64,000 bases of DNA from an uncultured Lachnospiraceae bacterium (GTDB taxonomy: Bacteria; Bacillota; Clostridia; Lachnospirales; Lachnospiraceae): positions 150,741 through 214,740 of the forward strand of contig CAMKQH010000002.1 of NCBI GenBank assembly GCA_946414885.1, written 5' to 3'. The position numbers and the translations under genes are program-made. Positions 54,701 through 63,112 of the stretch are shown here, piece by piece; position 1 is the first letter of the stretch; every line of letters begins with the position of its first letter. The notes beneath the pieces were generated by a model. That model was not told where the DNA came from. It searched no databases and worked only from the letters and a program-made list of their open reading frames with translations.

Positions 54701-57700
54701 TACGGAAATGTTTGGTTCCATGCTAGCCCAACTCGGTCTGTACCTGGACATTAATTTCAAAGCGCAGATGGGTAACGGAAAACTGCAAAAGTCCATTGAC
54801 CTTTATGACGTAAGATGGCCGCTGCTTTCCCTGGGGGATGAATTCTGCGCCCTGGATTTTGAGATCGGGGAGGACGATGACGGTCTGGATATTGACATTA
54901 AGGAAGGCGCCACGGCCAAGGTTCCGGACAATCTGTTTAACATTAATTTCCTTGCGCTGGACACCGGCGAGATGGATACGGATGACATGGACAGAGCCTA
55001 TCTTGTTGACAATGGCAGCCCTTCCTTCACCAGCATGGGCGTGAATTATACCCAGTATGATGAAGCTAACTTCCACGTGACTTACAAGCCGCTTGGAAAG
55101 AATTTTGGAGCGCCGACCGACAAGGATCCCAAAGGAAGGTTCCAGTATGATCCCGTTACCAACGTGATCACTGCAAGACCTGAGACGCTGGATGATGACG
55201 AATTGTGGGGAGAACTTACCTTTACCTGGTATCAGGGAACTTCGCCCAAGACGAAGTCATTACTAAATTATGGCGCAGGCTTTGGGCTGAATACCCGCGT
55301 CATCAGTCGTACCATCCGGGTTCACTGGAAGGGCGTTCCCGTTTCCGGAACGGCAGACGTATACCTTTGCAAATCCAGGGAACTGGGATTTGTGGGTGAA
55401 ACCATAGATCTGACGAATCTGGAGAATCGTTTCGAATTGAAAGAGACGATTGAATTTGACGGTCTTGACGGAGTGACCTATTTCATGGATCTGGAGGGCC
55501 TGAAAGACCGCTATCCGGGTTATATGCTGAAGTATACAAAGGAAACCTATGACAAAGCAGCCTTATATGAATATTTTGCGCGGATAGAGAATTATAACGC
55601 AATGATAGAGTTTTTACGCGGCTTGCTTTACGGCGGAGGAGATGAAAACAACCGCGGATGGTGGATGGTAATGCCGGGCGACCGCTTTGTGTTCTTTAAG
55701 ATGCATAAGCCGGAAACCAAAGCGAAATTATACTTTGATTTCCATGATGCCGAGTCCGACTGGCACGTACTGGATGAAAAGGCAAACAGCTCAAAGCCGC
55801 TGGCTTCGGCCTATGAGTTAAAGATGCCTTCAGGCGTATCGGCGCTGGAGTCCATGCCGGATGCCGTAAAGAGCAAGATCGACTTAACGAAATATGATTA
55901 TGAGTGGTACATGTACTCTGCAAAGGGGAGTGAGTACGTTAACGCGCGCGACAGTAAGACGAAAGAGGTTGGACACGGTGAGAGCTCATTTGATCCGGCG
56001 ATCCAGCAGGCCAGATTTTTGGATAGTAACGGTTCACCGAATCTGACCAACATGCCGGCATTTTCGGAATTTATTGGTGACAGGAAGAAGTGGGTCAAGG
56101 TGACGGAGCAGACGACGATTCCCGTGGAGGAGACCGTGTTCTTTGCCATCCGCACGCCAAAGAGCTTCAACGTGACGTGGAAGTATGAAGAGGGCGATCA
56201 GACGACGCAGGTAAAATATGGCGAAAAGCTGACCGCGCCCGTGACGCCGGCGAAGAGCGGCTTTACGTTCCAGGGATGGTTTGACGAAAACGGTAAGAAG
56301 TATGAAACCATGCCGGATCGCGACTTAATCCTTTATCCTAAGATGACGGGCGGAAACCGCACCATTACCTGGATTTTGGACGGGCAGACGAAGACCTCCT
56401 CCGTCAAGGCGGGTGAGAATCCGATCAGCAGTTGTCCCTTCAGATCCTCCGGAAACGTTGGATACAACTGGATGACGGTGAAGGGCGACGTGATGAGCGT
56501 CGTGACGGATGAGTATCAGGTACCGGATGAGGACGTTACCCTGTACGGCGTTTACGTTTACCAGTGTGACTGGCTGCTTTATGATTCCGGAAACGGACAG
56601 TACGTATCGCTGACCAGCACTTACAGGCAGCAGGAGACCCTTTCCGGGCAGAAGGTCATGAGCGAACTGCCGGAAGAAGTGAAGAATCGCATGACGGACA
56701 ACCGATATGAGTATAGCTTGTATCGCTATAATGGCACCGGAACCGACAAGGTAAAGGCCGGACAGAGCCAGTGGAAGGAAATAAAGGATGATACGACGTT
56801 TGAAGCAGGAAACGCCAGCTACGTTCTGCGCCGTTCGCCGATCATGATCAAGGTGACCTGGAAGTATGATGACGGCGACGTGGTAAATACGAATTGGGTT
56901 GGCAGAAAGCTGACGGCGCCGAAGGAGATTTCCCGCGCGGGAAGCACTTTCCTTGGCTGGACGGATTCGGAAGGACGTTCCTATGATTATCCTCCGCGTC
57001 ATGAGGTTACCTTGTATCCTCAGTTCTCCGGACACGAACACGTTTGGGACGAGGGAACCGTTACCAAGGAAGCAACCTGTAACGCGAAGGGAGAGATGAC
57101 CTATCAATGTAAGGAATGCGGCCGGACCAAGACGGAAGAGATCCCCGTGGACCTTACGAAGCATGTCTTAAAGACGGAAAAGAGAAATGAGAAGGCTCCT
57201 GAATGTACGGTAGCCGGAAGCTATGACAACGTTACGTTCTGTGAGGTTTGCGGTGACGTCATCAGCTCCGAGAAAAAGAGCGTTCCCTCCATCGGACATG
57301 AGTGGGGCGCCGCAAGCTATGAGTGGTCAAGTGACAATAAGACCGTGAAGGCTACAAGGGTTTGCCAGCATAACGCAAAGCACGTGGAGACGGAGACGGT
57401 GAATGCCACCGCTACGGAAGTCCTTGCGGCCACCTGTGAGACAAAGGGCAAGACGAAGTACGTGGCAAGCTTTAGCAACAGCGCCTTTAAGCAACAGACA
57501 AAGACCGTGGAGGATATCGCGGCCCTTGGACATGAATGGGGTGCGCCGACCTATGAGTGGTCTGGCAACAACAAGACCGTAAAGGCCACGAGAGTTTGTC
57601 AGCACAATGCAAAGCACGTGGAGACGGAGACGGTGAATACCACCGGTACGGAAGCACTTGCGCCCACCTGTGAGACTAAGGGCAAGACAAAGTACGTGGC

Positions 57701-58583
57701 AAGCTTTAGCAACAGCGCCTTCAAGCAGCAGACCAAGACTGTGGAAGACATTGCGGCCCTTGGGCATGACTGGAGCGCCGTAAGCTACGAATGGTCCAGT
57801 GACAACAAGACCGTGAAGGCAACCAGAACGTGTCAGCGCAATGCAAAGCACGTGGAGACGGAGACGGTGAATACGGAAGTGACGGTGGAGCAGCCGACCT
57901 GTGAGGCAAAGGGCAAGACGAAGTACGTGGCAACCTTTAGCAACAAGGCATTCGAGCAGAAGACAAAGACTTTGGAAAACATTGCTGCCCTTGGACATGA
58001 CTGGGGTGAGGCAAAGTGGGATTGGAGCGGCTACGCAAGCGCAACGGCTACTTTCACCTGTAAGAGAAACGAAGGTCATAAGGTAGTTGTGAACGCAACC
58101 ATTACAAGCGTGCGCACGGAGCCTACTCTAACCGCGGCTGGATCCGTCGTTTATACCGCAAAGGTTAATTTCAACGGCAAGACATATCAGAATCAACAGA
58201 CCGAAATCCTGCCGAAGATCAGCAACGTGAAGCTGGGCAGTGAGCAATCGACGGAGACCGGCGCCCCTGCACTTGTCATTGACCTGCTGATGCTAAAGCT
58301 CGAGGATTACGGAGATAGTATAAGCATGGGCGACCTTAATCCGGGAGAAGAACTGTGGCTATGGGCATACGTCGGAGAGAGCATCATGGATGAGAATGGC
58401 CATGACATTGACGCGACGCTTGTCTGGGCAGAGAATTATGACAACGTCAAAGTAAAGGACGTTAAGGTCGGGGATACCTACAAGATCCGCATCATTCCCG
58501 AAGATACGACAACGTACAATGAAACCATAGCAATTTTGACGATCATAGAAGGAGAACCGGAAGGGTTCGATATTATCGGCTAA
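51786..58583 (+). CDS. Giant surface lipoprotein with InlB-type and tandem repeats
   Basis: A 2265-residue exported lipoprotein with a perfect lipobox (LLAGC, cut at about residue 26). It has one Listeria-Bacteroides-type beta repeat near residues 55-135 and a long middle part with beta-rich blocks (about 615-1020) of amphipathic strands such as GVTAEVGVYIEFFGYFYVGY. Three more InlB-like repeats lie near 1455-1750 (FNVTWKYEEGDQTTQV; IMIKVTWKYDDGD). His-Trp/CxxC repeats follow, then a four-fold 78-residue tandem repeat (from residue 1837). The end has no sortase signal, so the lipid is the only anchor. An adhesin or polymer-binding role is inferred. The start is two bases after the protease stop. 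Confidence 0.88.
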   Translation: MKKKPILRAIAIMLIMIQLTDLLAGCSFQKKPTPETLASAETETGARQILDGDSNYFEVTFDYPAGTSEEDAKAITLPQKMMLTEGTLLYAIPQPDKADCVFTGWYYDAALTRPASGNDAVEKNMTLYPNFASAQNLDDEFQINYISTLDVEPDFEIRVAAKGLTASQVKDLVRVWDLNKVDKAEEFVVEPVSDSSALDEETSKDAATARDILARVKAAGMDARAIKTSELFSVLLPEEQKSLGISGGAKVDLKNLSDGGDQVINLELLLNPVIEGLPTEYYVVRPVGGKWRRGDMHQVEILDTASLRFFRNGEETGKYVVYYNITVHQDDFNNIKLNSELVFLPAKEVDGVALDGGLFKADANTDGDITVTKNNDKGVLTYRGSEKISAGMTVAVYDGTLNSDNTVDGSVGYFKITKAMGQNQYAYEGADFTDVVFVPDVIPVRDDGSFQDGEILISADQLKFSGKVFQDMGLDSHTVVEPGDFLAVYTGNLNNESSLNLTGYGCITSVTKEGSGLRVRYDVASEETLRQSSDAYVHYDNVPIPLTEEELRQLGRQMEQDVEESGFLEDSAEYVKALITEDEEAILPDSKYSAALKEIVFQRDDGSDITLEEVRQLAGGSKVEVEWPPKLSFLLGLKLQHFDGTGIRAEAAAEMTITIHMTDNADIEIKVVALIEMEVALGLHCKWEVEWRKAWIFPYIYDIGGTVGLHAGIYVGAGITVTVVTKMKENDVSPDEVLGEEHKELLKNQKGDESDKQKNAFKNLSKVSGKISELAKLGKSGGDGLHISDLPGLKGKAKDDKGNQKKPDVETEEMHNTVGGSFEEKYAAFLQDSDAEYVPLLNKELITLSLPTDPMHLLAVSLGINFVVKFKLNVMLGVSITYGNAKQITANFTIFHPNSSSEVGDLETPNFQVDFYIFGMVGIRVGIEFDLRIGAISTRIASIGVTAEVGVYIEFFGYFYVGYKWTSGKGSSTEMFGSMLAQLGLYLDINFKAQMGNGKLQKSIDLYDVRWPLLSLGDEFCALDFEIGEDDDGLDIDIKEGATAKVPDNLFNINFLALDTGEMDTDDMDRAYLVDNGSPSFTSMGVNYTQYDEANFHVTYKPLGKNFGAPTDKDPKGRFQYDPVTNVITARPETLDDDELWGELTFTWYQGTSPKTKSLLNYGAGFGLNTRVISRTIRVHWKGVPVSGTADVYLCKSRELGFVGETIDLTNLENRFELKETIEFDGLDGVTYFMDLEGLKDRYPGYMLKYTKETYDKAALYEYFARIENYNAMIEFLRGLLYGGGDENNRGWWMVMPGDRFVFFKMHKPETKAKLYFDFHDAESDWHVLDEKANSSKPLASAYELKMPSGVSALESMPDAVKSKIDLTKYDYEWYMYSAKGSEYVNARDSKTKEVGHGESSFDPAIQQARFLDSNGSPNLTNMPAFSEFIGDRKKWVKVTEQTTIPVEETVFFAIRTPKSFNVTWKYEEGDQTTQVKYGEKLTAPVTPAKSGFTFQGWFDENGKKYETMPDRDLILYPKMTGGNRTITWILDGQTKTSSVKAGENPISSCPFRSSGNVGYNWMTVKGDVMSVVTDEYQVPDEDVTLYGVYVYQCDWLLYDSGNGQYVSLTSTYRQQETLSGQKVMSELPEEVKNRMTDNRYEYSLYRYNGTGTDKVKAGQSQWKEIKDDTTFEAGNASYVLRRSPIMIKVTWKYDDGDVVNTNWVGRKLTAPKEISRAGSTFLGWTDSEGRSYDYPPRHEVTLYPQFSGHEHVWDEGTVTKEATCNAKGEMTYQCKECGRTKTEEIPVDLTKHVLKTEKRNEKAPECTVAGSYDNVTFCEVCGDVISSEKKSVPSIGHEWGAASYEWSSDNKTVKATRVCQHNAKHVETETVNATATEVLAATCETKGKTKYVASFSNSAFKQQTKTVEDIAALGHEWGAPTYEWSGNNKTVKATRVCQHNAKHVETETVNTTGTEALAPTCETKGKTKYVASFSNSAFKQQTKTVEDIAALGHDWSAVSYEWSSDNKTVKATRTCQRNAKHVETETVNTEVTVEQPTCEAKGKTKYVATFSNKAFEQKTKTLENIAALGHDWGEAKWDWSGYASATATFTCKRNEGHKVVVNATITSVRTEPTLTAAGSVVYTAKVNFNGKTYQNQQTEILPKISNVKLGSEQSTETGAPALVIDLLMLKLEDYGDSISMGDLNPGEELWLWAYVGESIMDENGHDIDATLVWAENYDNVKVKDVKVGDTYKIRIIPEDTTTYNETIAILTIIEGEPEGFDIIG
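57294..58223 (+). repeat. Four tandem 78-codon repeats in the giant lipoprotein
   Basis: Units start with GH(E/D)W at 57294, 57528, 57762 and 57993. Units 1 and 2 are nearly identical at DNA level (234 bp each), unit 3 is 231 bp and slightly diverged, unit 4 strongly diverged. Confidence 0.92.
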
Positions 58584-58604
58584 TGGGAGAGACTAGAGAG
58601 GTTT

Positions 58605-58641
58605 AAAAAAAGGCGTTAGGCGAAAGCTTAACGCTTTTTTC
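58605..58641 (+). terminator. Intrinsic terminator after the giant lipoprotein
   Basis: A-run plus GGCGTTAGGC pairs with GCTTAACGC plus T-run around a GAAA loop. Confidence 0.9.
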
Positions 58642-58756
58642 ACGGACCTGGAAATCACCTTGCAAGTAAAATGAAAACAATGTATGATCAAAAAAGAACT
58701 TATAACGTGGTGGGTTTAAGTTTTATTTTTGGAAAGGCGGATCTTTCGAAAAGCAA

Positions 58757-60475
58757 ATGCAGACAATCACAAAACAGCAAGCCAGATGCTTTATTTTGGC
58801 CAAACAGGGGCTAATTGGCTCCTATCGGTTTATTGGCAAATCAGGTGCGTACGATTTCGTTCGTCAGGCAGGATGCATTCAATTTGATCCTGTTGACGTA
58901 TGTGGGAAAAACGCGGAACTCACGCTTCAGTCAAGAGTCAAGGGGTTCTCAAAATCAATGCTTCAGGAACTCTTATACGAAGACCGGAAGTTAGTCGATT
59001 ATGCAGACAAGGAACTCTCCATATGGCCGTCGGAAGACTGGCCGTATTTCTCGTCCTACAGGGAACGAAGCGTGGAGCTGGGCAAGACATTTAAGGGCCT
59101 AAAGGAGTTGGAGAAAAAGGCGCTTTTCTACGTAAAGGAAAATGGTCCCGTTTCCAGCGATACGCTTCCTGTTGAAGGAGAGATCTTCTGGCATTCCTCG
59201 ATGCATTGGAGTGGTAACTGGCATAAGAAATCCCAGGCGGCTCGTTCCGTGTTGGAACAACTTTATACAGATGGGGTTTTAATCATCCATCACAAAAAGG
59301 GGAGCAGGAAATATTACGACCTTGCAGAGAAATATATACCGAAATCGATTCTCAATGCGGAAAATCCGTGCAAGAACGAGGAAGAGTTTACGGCTTGGCG
59401 CGTGCTCCGCAGGATTGGTGCGGTTGGACTTCTTTGGGACAAGAATAGTACGGCGTTTCTTGGAATAGACTTAAACGCGGAAAAACGTAAAAAGATTCTT
59501 GAAAGTTTGACGATGCAGGGGAAGATCTGCCCCGTGACTGTTCAGGGAATAAAGCAGACGTTTTACTATCGCTCCGAAGATGATCCGCTGATGAAGGCGA
59601 TAGTTGACGAGAGTGCTGACCTGAAGCCGCGGATGTCGTTCCTTGCACCGTTGGACCCGCTTATGTGGGATAAATCGCTGATCAGTGCACTGTGGGATTA
59701 CCAATATTCCTGGGAGATATACACGCCTGCCGATAAGCGTAAATATGGTTACTATACGCTTCCGATTCTCTATGGGGATCATTTTGTCGGACGGATCGAG
59801 GCCGTGCCAGATCGCAAGAAAAGAATTCTCGCAGTAAAAGGCCTCTGGTGGGAAGTGGGAGTGAGGCAGACGGGAAAGCTTCAAAAAGCCTTGGAGCGGA
59901 CGCTCATTCGTTTCGCAAAGTTCAATGACTGTGACGGAGTTTCCGCAAGCCAATTGTCAGAGCAATTTGATTTTCGAATCATAAAGCAAGAGGAGGCGGA
60001 TGAGGCTGCAGAGATAGAACGCATCTGCTTTCCGCCGCAGGAGGCATGCACTCCGCAGCGTATGAGGGCACGCATTGGCGTGGCGGCGGATCTTTTTTTG
60101 GTGGCAATTGACCGAAAAAACGGAAAGATGGCTGGCTTTGTAAATGGGATCGCCACGGATGAGTCAAAGCTTCGGGATGAATTTTTTATGGATGAGAGAT
60201 GGCATGATCCAAAGGGAAAAAACGTCATGATACTGGGAGTTGACGTACTGCCCCAGTACAGGGGACGGGGACTAGCGAGGGAACTGGTGTCTAGGTATTG
60301 TGCGCGGGAGTGGGCGCGGAGCAGGGAAAAGCTGGTTCTGACATGCCTTTCCGATAAGGTGGCGATGTACGAGAAATTTGGATTTCGAGATCTTGGGGAA
60401 TCCATGTCACACTGGGGAGGAGAAAAGTGGCATGAGATGGTGAAAGCAAATAAAACCCTTGTTGATGGTTTATGA
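58757..60475 (+). CDS. YcaQ-like DNA glycosylase fused to a GNAT acetyltransferase
   Basis: A 572-residue fusion. Residues 1-400 match the winged-helix HTH_42 family (YcaQ/AlkX, AlkZ), glycosylases that unhook DNA crosslinks. GCIQFDPVDV carries the Gln-aromatic-Asp motif at residues 42-44, and SFLAPLDPLMWDKSLISALW is the typical central segment. Residues 415-572 form an N-acetyltransferase with the acetyl-CoA loop PQYRGRGLA and CLSDKVAMYEKFGF. Either domain alone is common; the join is less so. The acetyltransferase may protect against, or modify, the DNA-damaging compound. ATG 58757 has a poorly spaced ribosome site. Confidence 0.87.
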   Translation: MQTITKQQARCFILAKQGLIGSYRFIGKSGAYDFVRQAGCIQFDPVDVCGKNAELTLQSRVKGFSKSMLQELLYEDRKLVDYADKELSIWPSEDWPYFSSYRERSVELGKTFKGLKELEKKALFYVKENGPVSSDTLPVEGEIFWHSSMHWSGNWHKKSQAARSVLEQLYTDGVLIIHHKKGSRKYYDLAEKYIPKSILNAENPCKNEEEFTAWRVLRRIGAVGLLWDKNSTAFLGIDLNAEKRKKILESLTMQGKICPVTVQGIKQTFYYRSEDDPLMKAIVDESADLKPRMSFLAPLDPLMWDKSLISALWDYQYSWEIYTPADKRKYGYYTLPILYGDHFVGRIEAVPDRKKRILAVKGLWWEVGVRQTGKLQKALERTLIRFAKFNDCDGVSASQLSEQFDFRIIKQEEADEAAEIERICFPPQEACTPQRMRARIGVAADLFLVAIDRKNGKMAGFVNGIATDESKLRDEFFMDERWHDPKGKNVMILGVDVLPQYRGRGLARELVSRYCAREWARSREKLVLTCLSDKVAMYEKFGFRDLGESMSHWGGEKWHEMVKANKTLVDGL

Positions 60476-60513
60476 AGCAAGCTCCCAGTAGCTACGCGGT
60501 GCCCAACCGCGAG

Positions 60514-60744
60514 GTCGCTCTTCTCTGGATCGTCTCGCAAAAAAGCGCGAGACGGCGCACGACGTCCGGGGGACGTCGGCATTGCGCGGACCGGAGCGAA
60601 GCGGAGGCTTAAACGAGCGGGTCGGAGAAGTCGCTCTTCTCTGGATCGTCTCGCAAAAAAGCGCGAGACGGCGCACGACGTCCAGGGGACGTCGGAATGC
60701 GCGGACCGGAGCGAAGCGGAGGCTTAAACGAGCGGGTCGGAGAA
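60514..60744. repeat. 116-bp GC-rich direct repeat, two copies
   Basis: Copy 1 is 60514-60629 and copy 2 is 60630-60744, differing by a few bases and one deletion. Each contains short palindromes (CTCGC..GCGAG; GACGTCC..GGACGTC). The array starts 38 bases after the glycosylase gene. Confidence 0.92.
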
Positions 60745-60771
60745 GTCGCCAAGGAATGCGACTTCTCCGAC
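60736..60771. repeat. Perfect 14-bp inverted repeat
   Basis: GTCGGAGAAGTCGC (60736-60749) and its complement (60758-60771) around an 8-base loop close the repeat array. No T-run on either side, so not a classical terminator. Confidence 0.85.
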
Positions 60772-60905
60772 TGTCGCGCTGTCGCGCTATAAGTCTGCAC
60801 TCGAACATGTCTGCCCGTGAGCAAGCTCCCGGCAGCCAATTCGGTGCATCCTTGCACCGCTCGTAGAAACGCGCAAATCGAACTTCGAGGCACGGATGTG
60901 CCTCG

Positions 60906-60945
60906 AAAAAAAAGAAGACATGCATTTTGCATGTCTTCTTTTTTT
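60906..60945. terminator. Terminator of the tRNA-Gly transcript, bidirectional form
   Basis: GAAGACATGCA (60914-60924) and TGCATGTCTTC (60928-60938) with a TTT loop, flanked by eight A on the left and seven T on the right, so it can work in both directions. It lies just downstream of the minus-strand tRNA. Confidence 0.9.
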
Positions 60946-60950
60946 CTGAG

Positions 60951-61022
<72 letters not shown>

Positions 61023-61050
61023 ATGTGTTGTGTCGTAACTGACAAAAAGT

Positions 61051-61079
61051 AATATACTATACTTTTCGGGAAATGTCAA
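61051..61079 (-). promoter_or_regulatory. Promoter of tRNA-Gly
   Basis: On the minus strand perfect TTGACA (61079-61074), 17-base spacer and TATATT (61056-61051), 29 bases before the tRNA 5' end. Confidence 0.88.
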
Positions 61080-61184
61080 CAGCTAAATTTTACTTCTTTT
61101 TATTGAATTGTGCATACAATTCAAAAGATTATGAAAAAAGAGATGCAATTAGAGGCAAAAGCACGTGAGAATACGGAATAAAAC

Positions 61185-61213
61185 TAGACGGGAAGGCGCA
61201 AAAGGGGTATAAT
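61185..61213 (+). promoter_or_regulatory. Promoter of the metallo-hydrolase gene
   Basis: TAGACG (61185-61190), 17-base spacer, TATAAT (61208-61213). Confidence 0.65.
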
Positions 61214-61247
61214 CATATAAAAGAAAGATTCGCGAGGAGGTTAATGC

Positions 61248-62843
61248 ATGAGGCTTGAATTTATTGGCGCGGACCATGAAGTGACCGGAAGTTGTCATTA
61301 TCTTGAAGTTGCAGGTAAGAACATTTTAGTGGATTATGGCATGGAGCAGGGAGCCAACGTGTTTGACAATGTATCGCTCCCGGTAGAGGAAGCAATGATC
61401 GACTACGTGTTCCTGACGCATGCGCACGTAGATCATTCGGGAATGTTACCGCTTCTGTACGCCAAGGGATTTCGCGGGCAGGTTTACATGACGGATGCTA
61501 CGGCGGATCTCTGCAGCATCATGCTTCGCGACTGTGCCCACATTCAGATGATGGAGGCAGAGTGGAAGAATCGTAAGGCTAAGAGAAGTGATTCCGTTGA
61601 GGCGGCTGAGCCCATCTATACCATGGAGGACGCTCAGGGGCTGATCAAAAGGATCGTGCCCTGTCATTATGATACGGTGATCACGATCTGCGACGAGGTA
61701 AAGATCCGTTTTACCGACATTGGACATTTGCTTGGTTCCGCCAGCATTGAGGTTTGGCTGACGGAAGAGGGAAAGACGAAGAAGATTGTCTTTTCCGGAG
61801 ACATAGGAAATAAGAACCAGCCCTTGATCCGCAATCCCATTTACACGACGTCCGCGGATTACGTGGTGATGGAGTCCACCTATGGTGACAGGACCCATCC
61901 CGTGGACCGGGTGGATTATAAGGGCGAATTGACAAAGATTTTGAAGGATACGTTTGATCGCGGCGGCAACGTGGTGATCCCCTCCTTTGCCGTTGGCCGT
62001 ACGCAGGAGCTTTTGTTCTTCCTCAGGAAGATCAAGGTGGAAAGGCTTGTGGAAGGGCATGAGGATTTCCAGGTGTTTGTGGATTCTCCGCTGGCCGTGG
62101 AGGCGACGGGGATTTTCCAGGAAAACCGCATGGATTGCTTTGACGGAGAGGCATTGGAGCTTGTGAAGGAAGGGATCAACCCCATTGCGTTTGCGGGCTT
62201 AAAGCTCTCCATCACGAGTGAAGAATCCAAGTCCATCAACTTTGACGAGAAGCCCAAGGTTATCATCTCCGCATCTGGCATGTGTGAGGCTGGTCGTATC
62301 CGCCATCACTTAAAGCATAATCTGTGGCGCCCGGAGTGTACCATCCTGTTCGTTGGATATCAGGCCATCGGAACCCTGGGACGCAGCATCATTGAAGGCG
62401 CAAAAGAGGTAAAACTTTTCGGCGAACCCATTCAGGTTAAGGCCCGCATCATGCAGCTTGCAGGTCTTAGCGGACACGCGGACAAGAATGGTTTGATCGA
62501 GTGGATTTCCGCATTTGAGGAGAAGCCCAAAAAGGTATTCATCGTTCACGGTGAGGATCAGACCAGCATGAATTTTGTGGAGTGCCTGAAGATCGAATAC
62601 GGCCAGCGTGCATACGCGCCTTACAGCGGTACGGTATTCAATCTTCTGACGAATCAGTTTGAATATGAGGCTGCTCCCATGCCTGCCAAGAAGAAGCAGA
62701 AGGTTGCCAGCGGCGTATTTGCAAGATTGCTTGCCTCCGCACAGCGGTTGCTTGCACTTGTGCAAAAGAGCGACGGCATGGCAAACAAGGACATGGCGAA
62801 GTTTGCGGATCAGATCAATTCGCTCTGCGATAAGTGGGAGTAG
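61248..62843 (+). CDS. Beta-CASP metallo-beta-lactamase-fold hydrolase
   Basis: A 531-residue enzyme related to CPSF/YsH1-type RNA-processing hydrolases. Zinc motif HAHVDHSG, further ligands near FTDIGHLLGS and SGDIG, the beta-CASP part with FAVGRTQELLFFL, and the C-terminal GMCEAGRIRHHLKHN and GLSGHADKNGL. A C-terminal tail of about 70 residues is extra. Probably an RNA nuclease or related phosphodiesterase in the cytoplasm; it is not RNase J, whose layout differs. GGAGG precedes ATG 61248. Confidence 0.9.
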   Translation: MRLEFIGADHEVTGSCHYLEVAGKNILVDYGMEQGANVFDNVSLPVEEAMIDYVFLTHAHVDHSGMLPLLYAKGFRGQVYMTDATADLCSIMLRDCAHIQMMEAEWKNRKAKRSDSVEAAEPIYTMEDAQGLIKRIVPCHYDTVITICDEVKIRFTDIGHLLGSASIEVWLTEEGKTKKIVFSGDIGNKNQPLIRNPIYTTSADYVVMESTYGDRTHPVDRVDYKGELTKILKDTFDRGGNVVIPSFAVGRTQELLFFLRKIKVERLVEGHEDFQVFVDSPLAVEATGIFQENRMDCFDGEALELVKEGINPIAFAGLKLSITSEESKSINFDEKPKVIISASGMCEAGRIRHHLKHNLWRPECTILFVGYQAIGTLGRSIIEGAKEVKLFGEPIQVKARIMQLAGLSGHADKNGLIEWISAFEEKPKKVFIVHGEDQTSMNFVECLKIEYGQRAYAPYSGTVFNLLTNQFEYEAAPMPAKKKQKVASGVFARLLASAQRLLALVQKSDGMANKDMAKFADQINSLCDKWE

Positions 62844-62923
62844 TCGGAGATTTACGACGTAAATCTCCGATCCGAAGCGAAGCGGAGGACGTGCGTTAGC
62901 ACGCTGGCGGGCGATAATTTTTT
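62844..62923. repeat. Hairpin element after the metallo-hydrolase gene
   Basis: A perfect 12-bp hairpin (62844-62855 with 62859-62870) directly follows the stop codon. Next come GAAGCGAAGCGGAGG, a motif also found in the 60.5-60.7 kb repeats, a second hairpin (CGTGC/GCACG, 62890-62903) and a T-run (62918-62923). It may double as the terminator. Confidence 0.7.
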
Positions 62924-63112
62924 ACTCTACTAGTGGTTGAGAAAAAGTCAAATTTGCGCCGATTGCGCGCAGCGAGTCATATGAGTTATGCTGATCACGT
63001 AGGAAATCTCCTTGCAAGGGAAACTAAGAAAATGGGATTTGCGGAGACGCCGCGAAACCGGTGATGCGGCGAAGAAGCAATCCGAAATGAGGAAAACGTG
63101 GAGGAGAATAAG

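Larger units (their letters stand above)
60476..60905. other. Gene-free GC-rich repeat region
   Basis: Apart from the direct repeat and hairpin above, two loosely similar ~40-bp blocks begin GCAAGCTCCC (60478 and 60820), each with a small hairpin. A perfect 10-bp hairpin (TTCGAGGCAC..GTGCCTCGAA, about 60881-60904) also lies here. I see no protein-coding gene. Confidence 0.7.

Noticed and set aside
60514..60744. Tandem 116-bp units as a CRISPR or an insertion sequence
   Set aside because: No unique spacers, no transposase frame and no terminal repeats.
63000..63100. Possible riboswitch before the XRE-phosphoribosyltransferase gene
   Set aside because: Local GC-rich pairing (GACGCCGC with GCGGCG) is present but I could match no known aptamer core and no expression platform.
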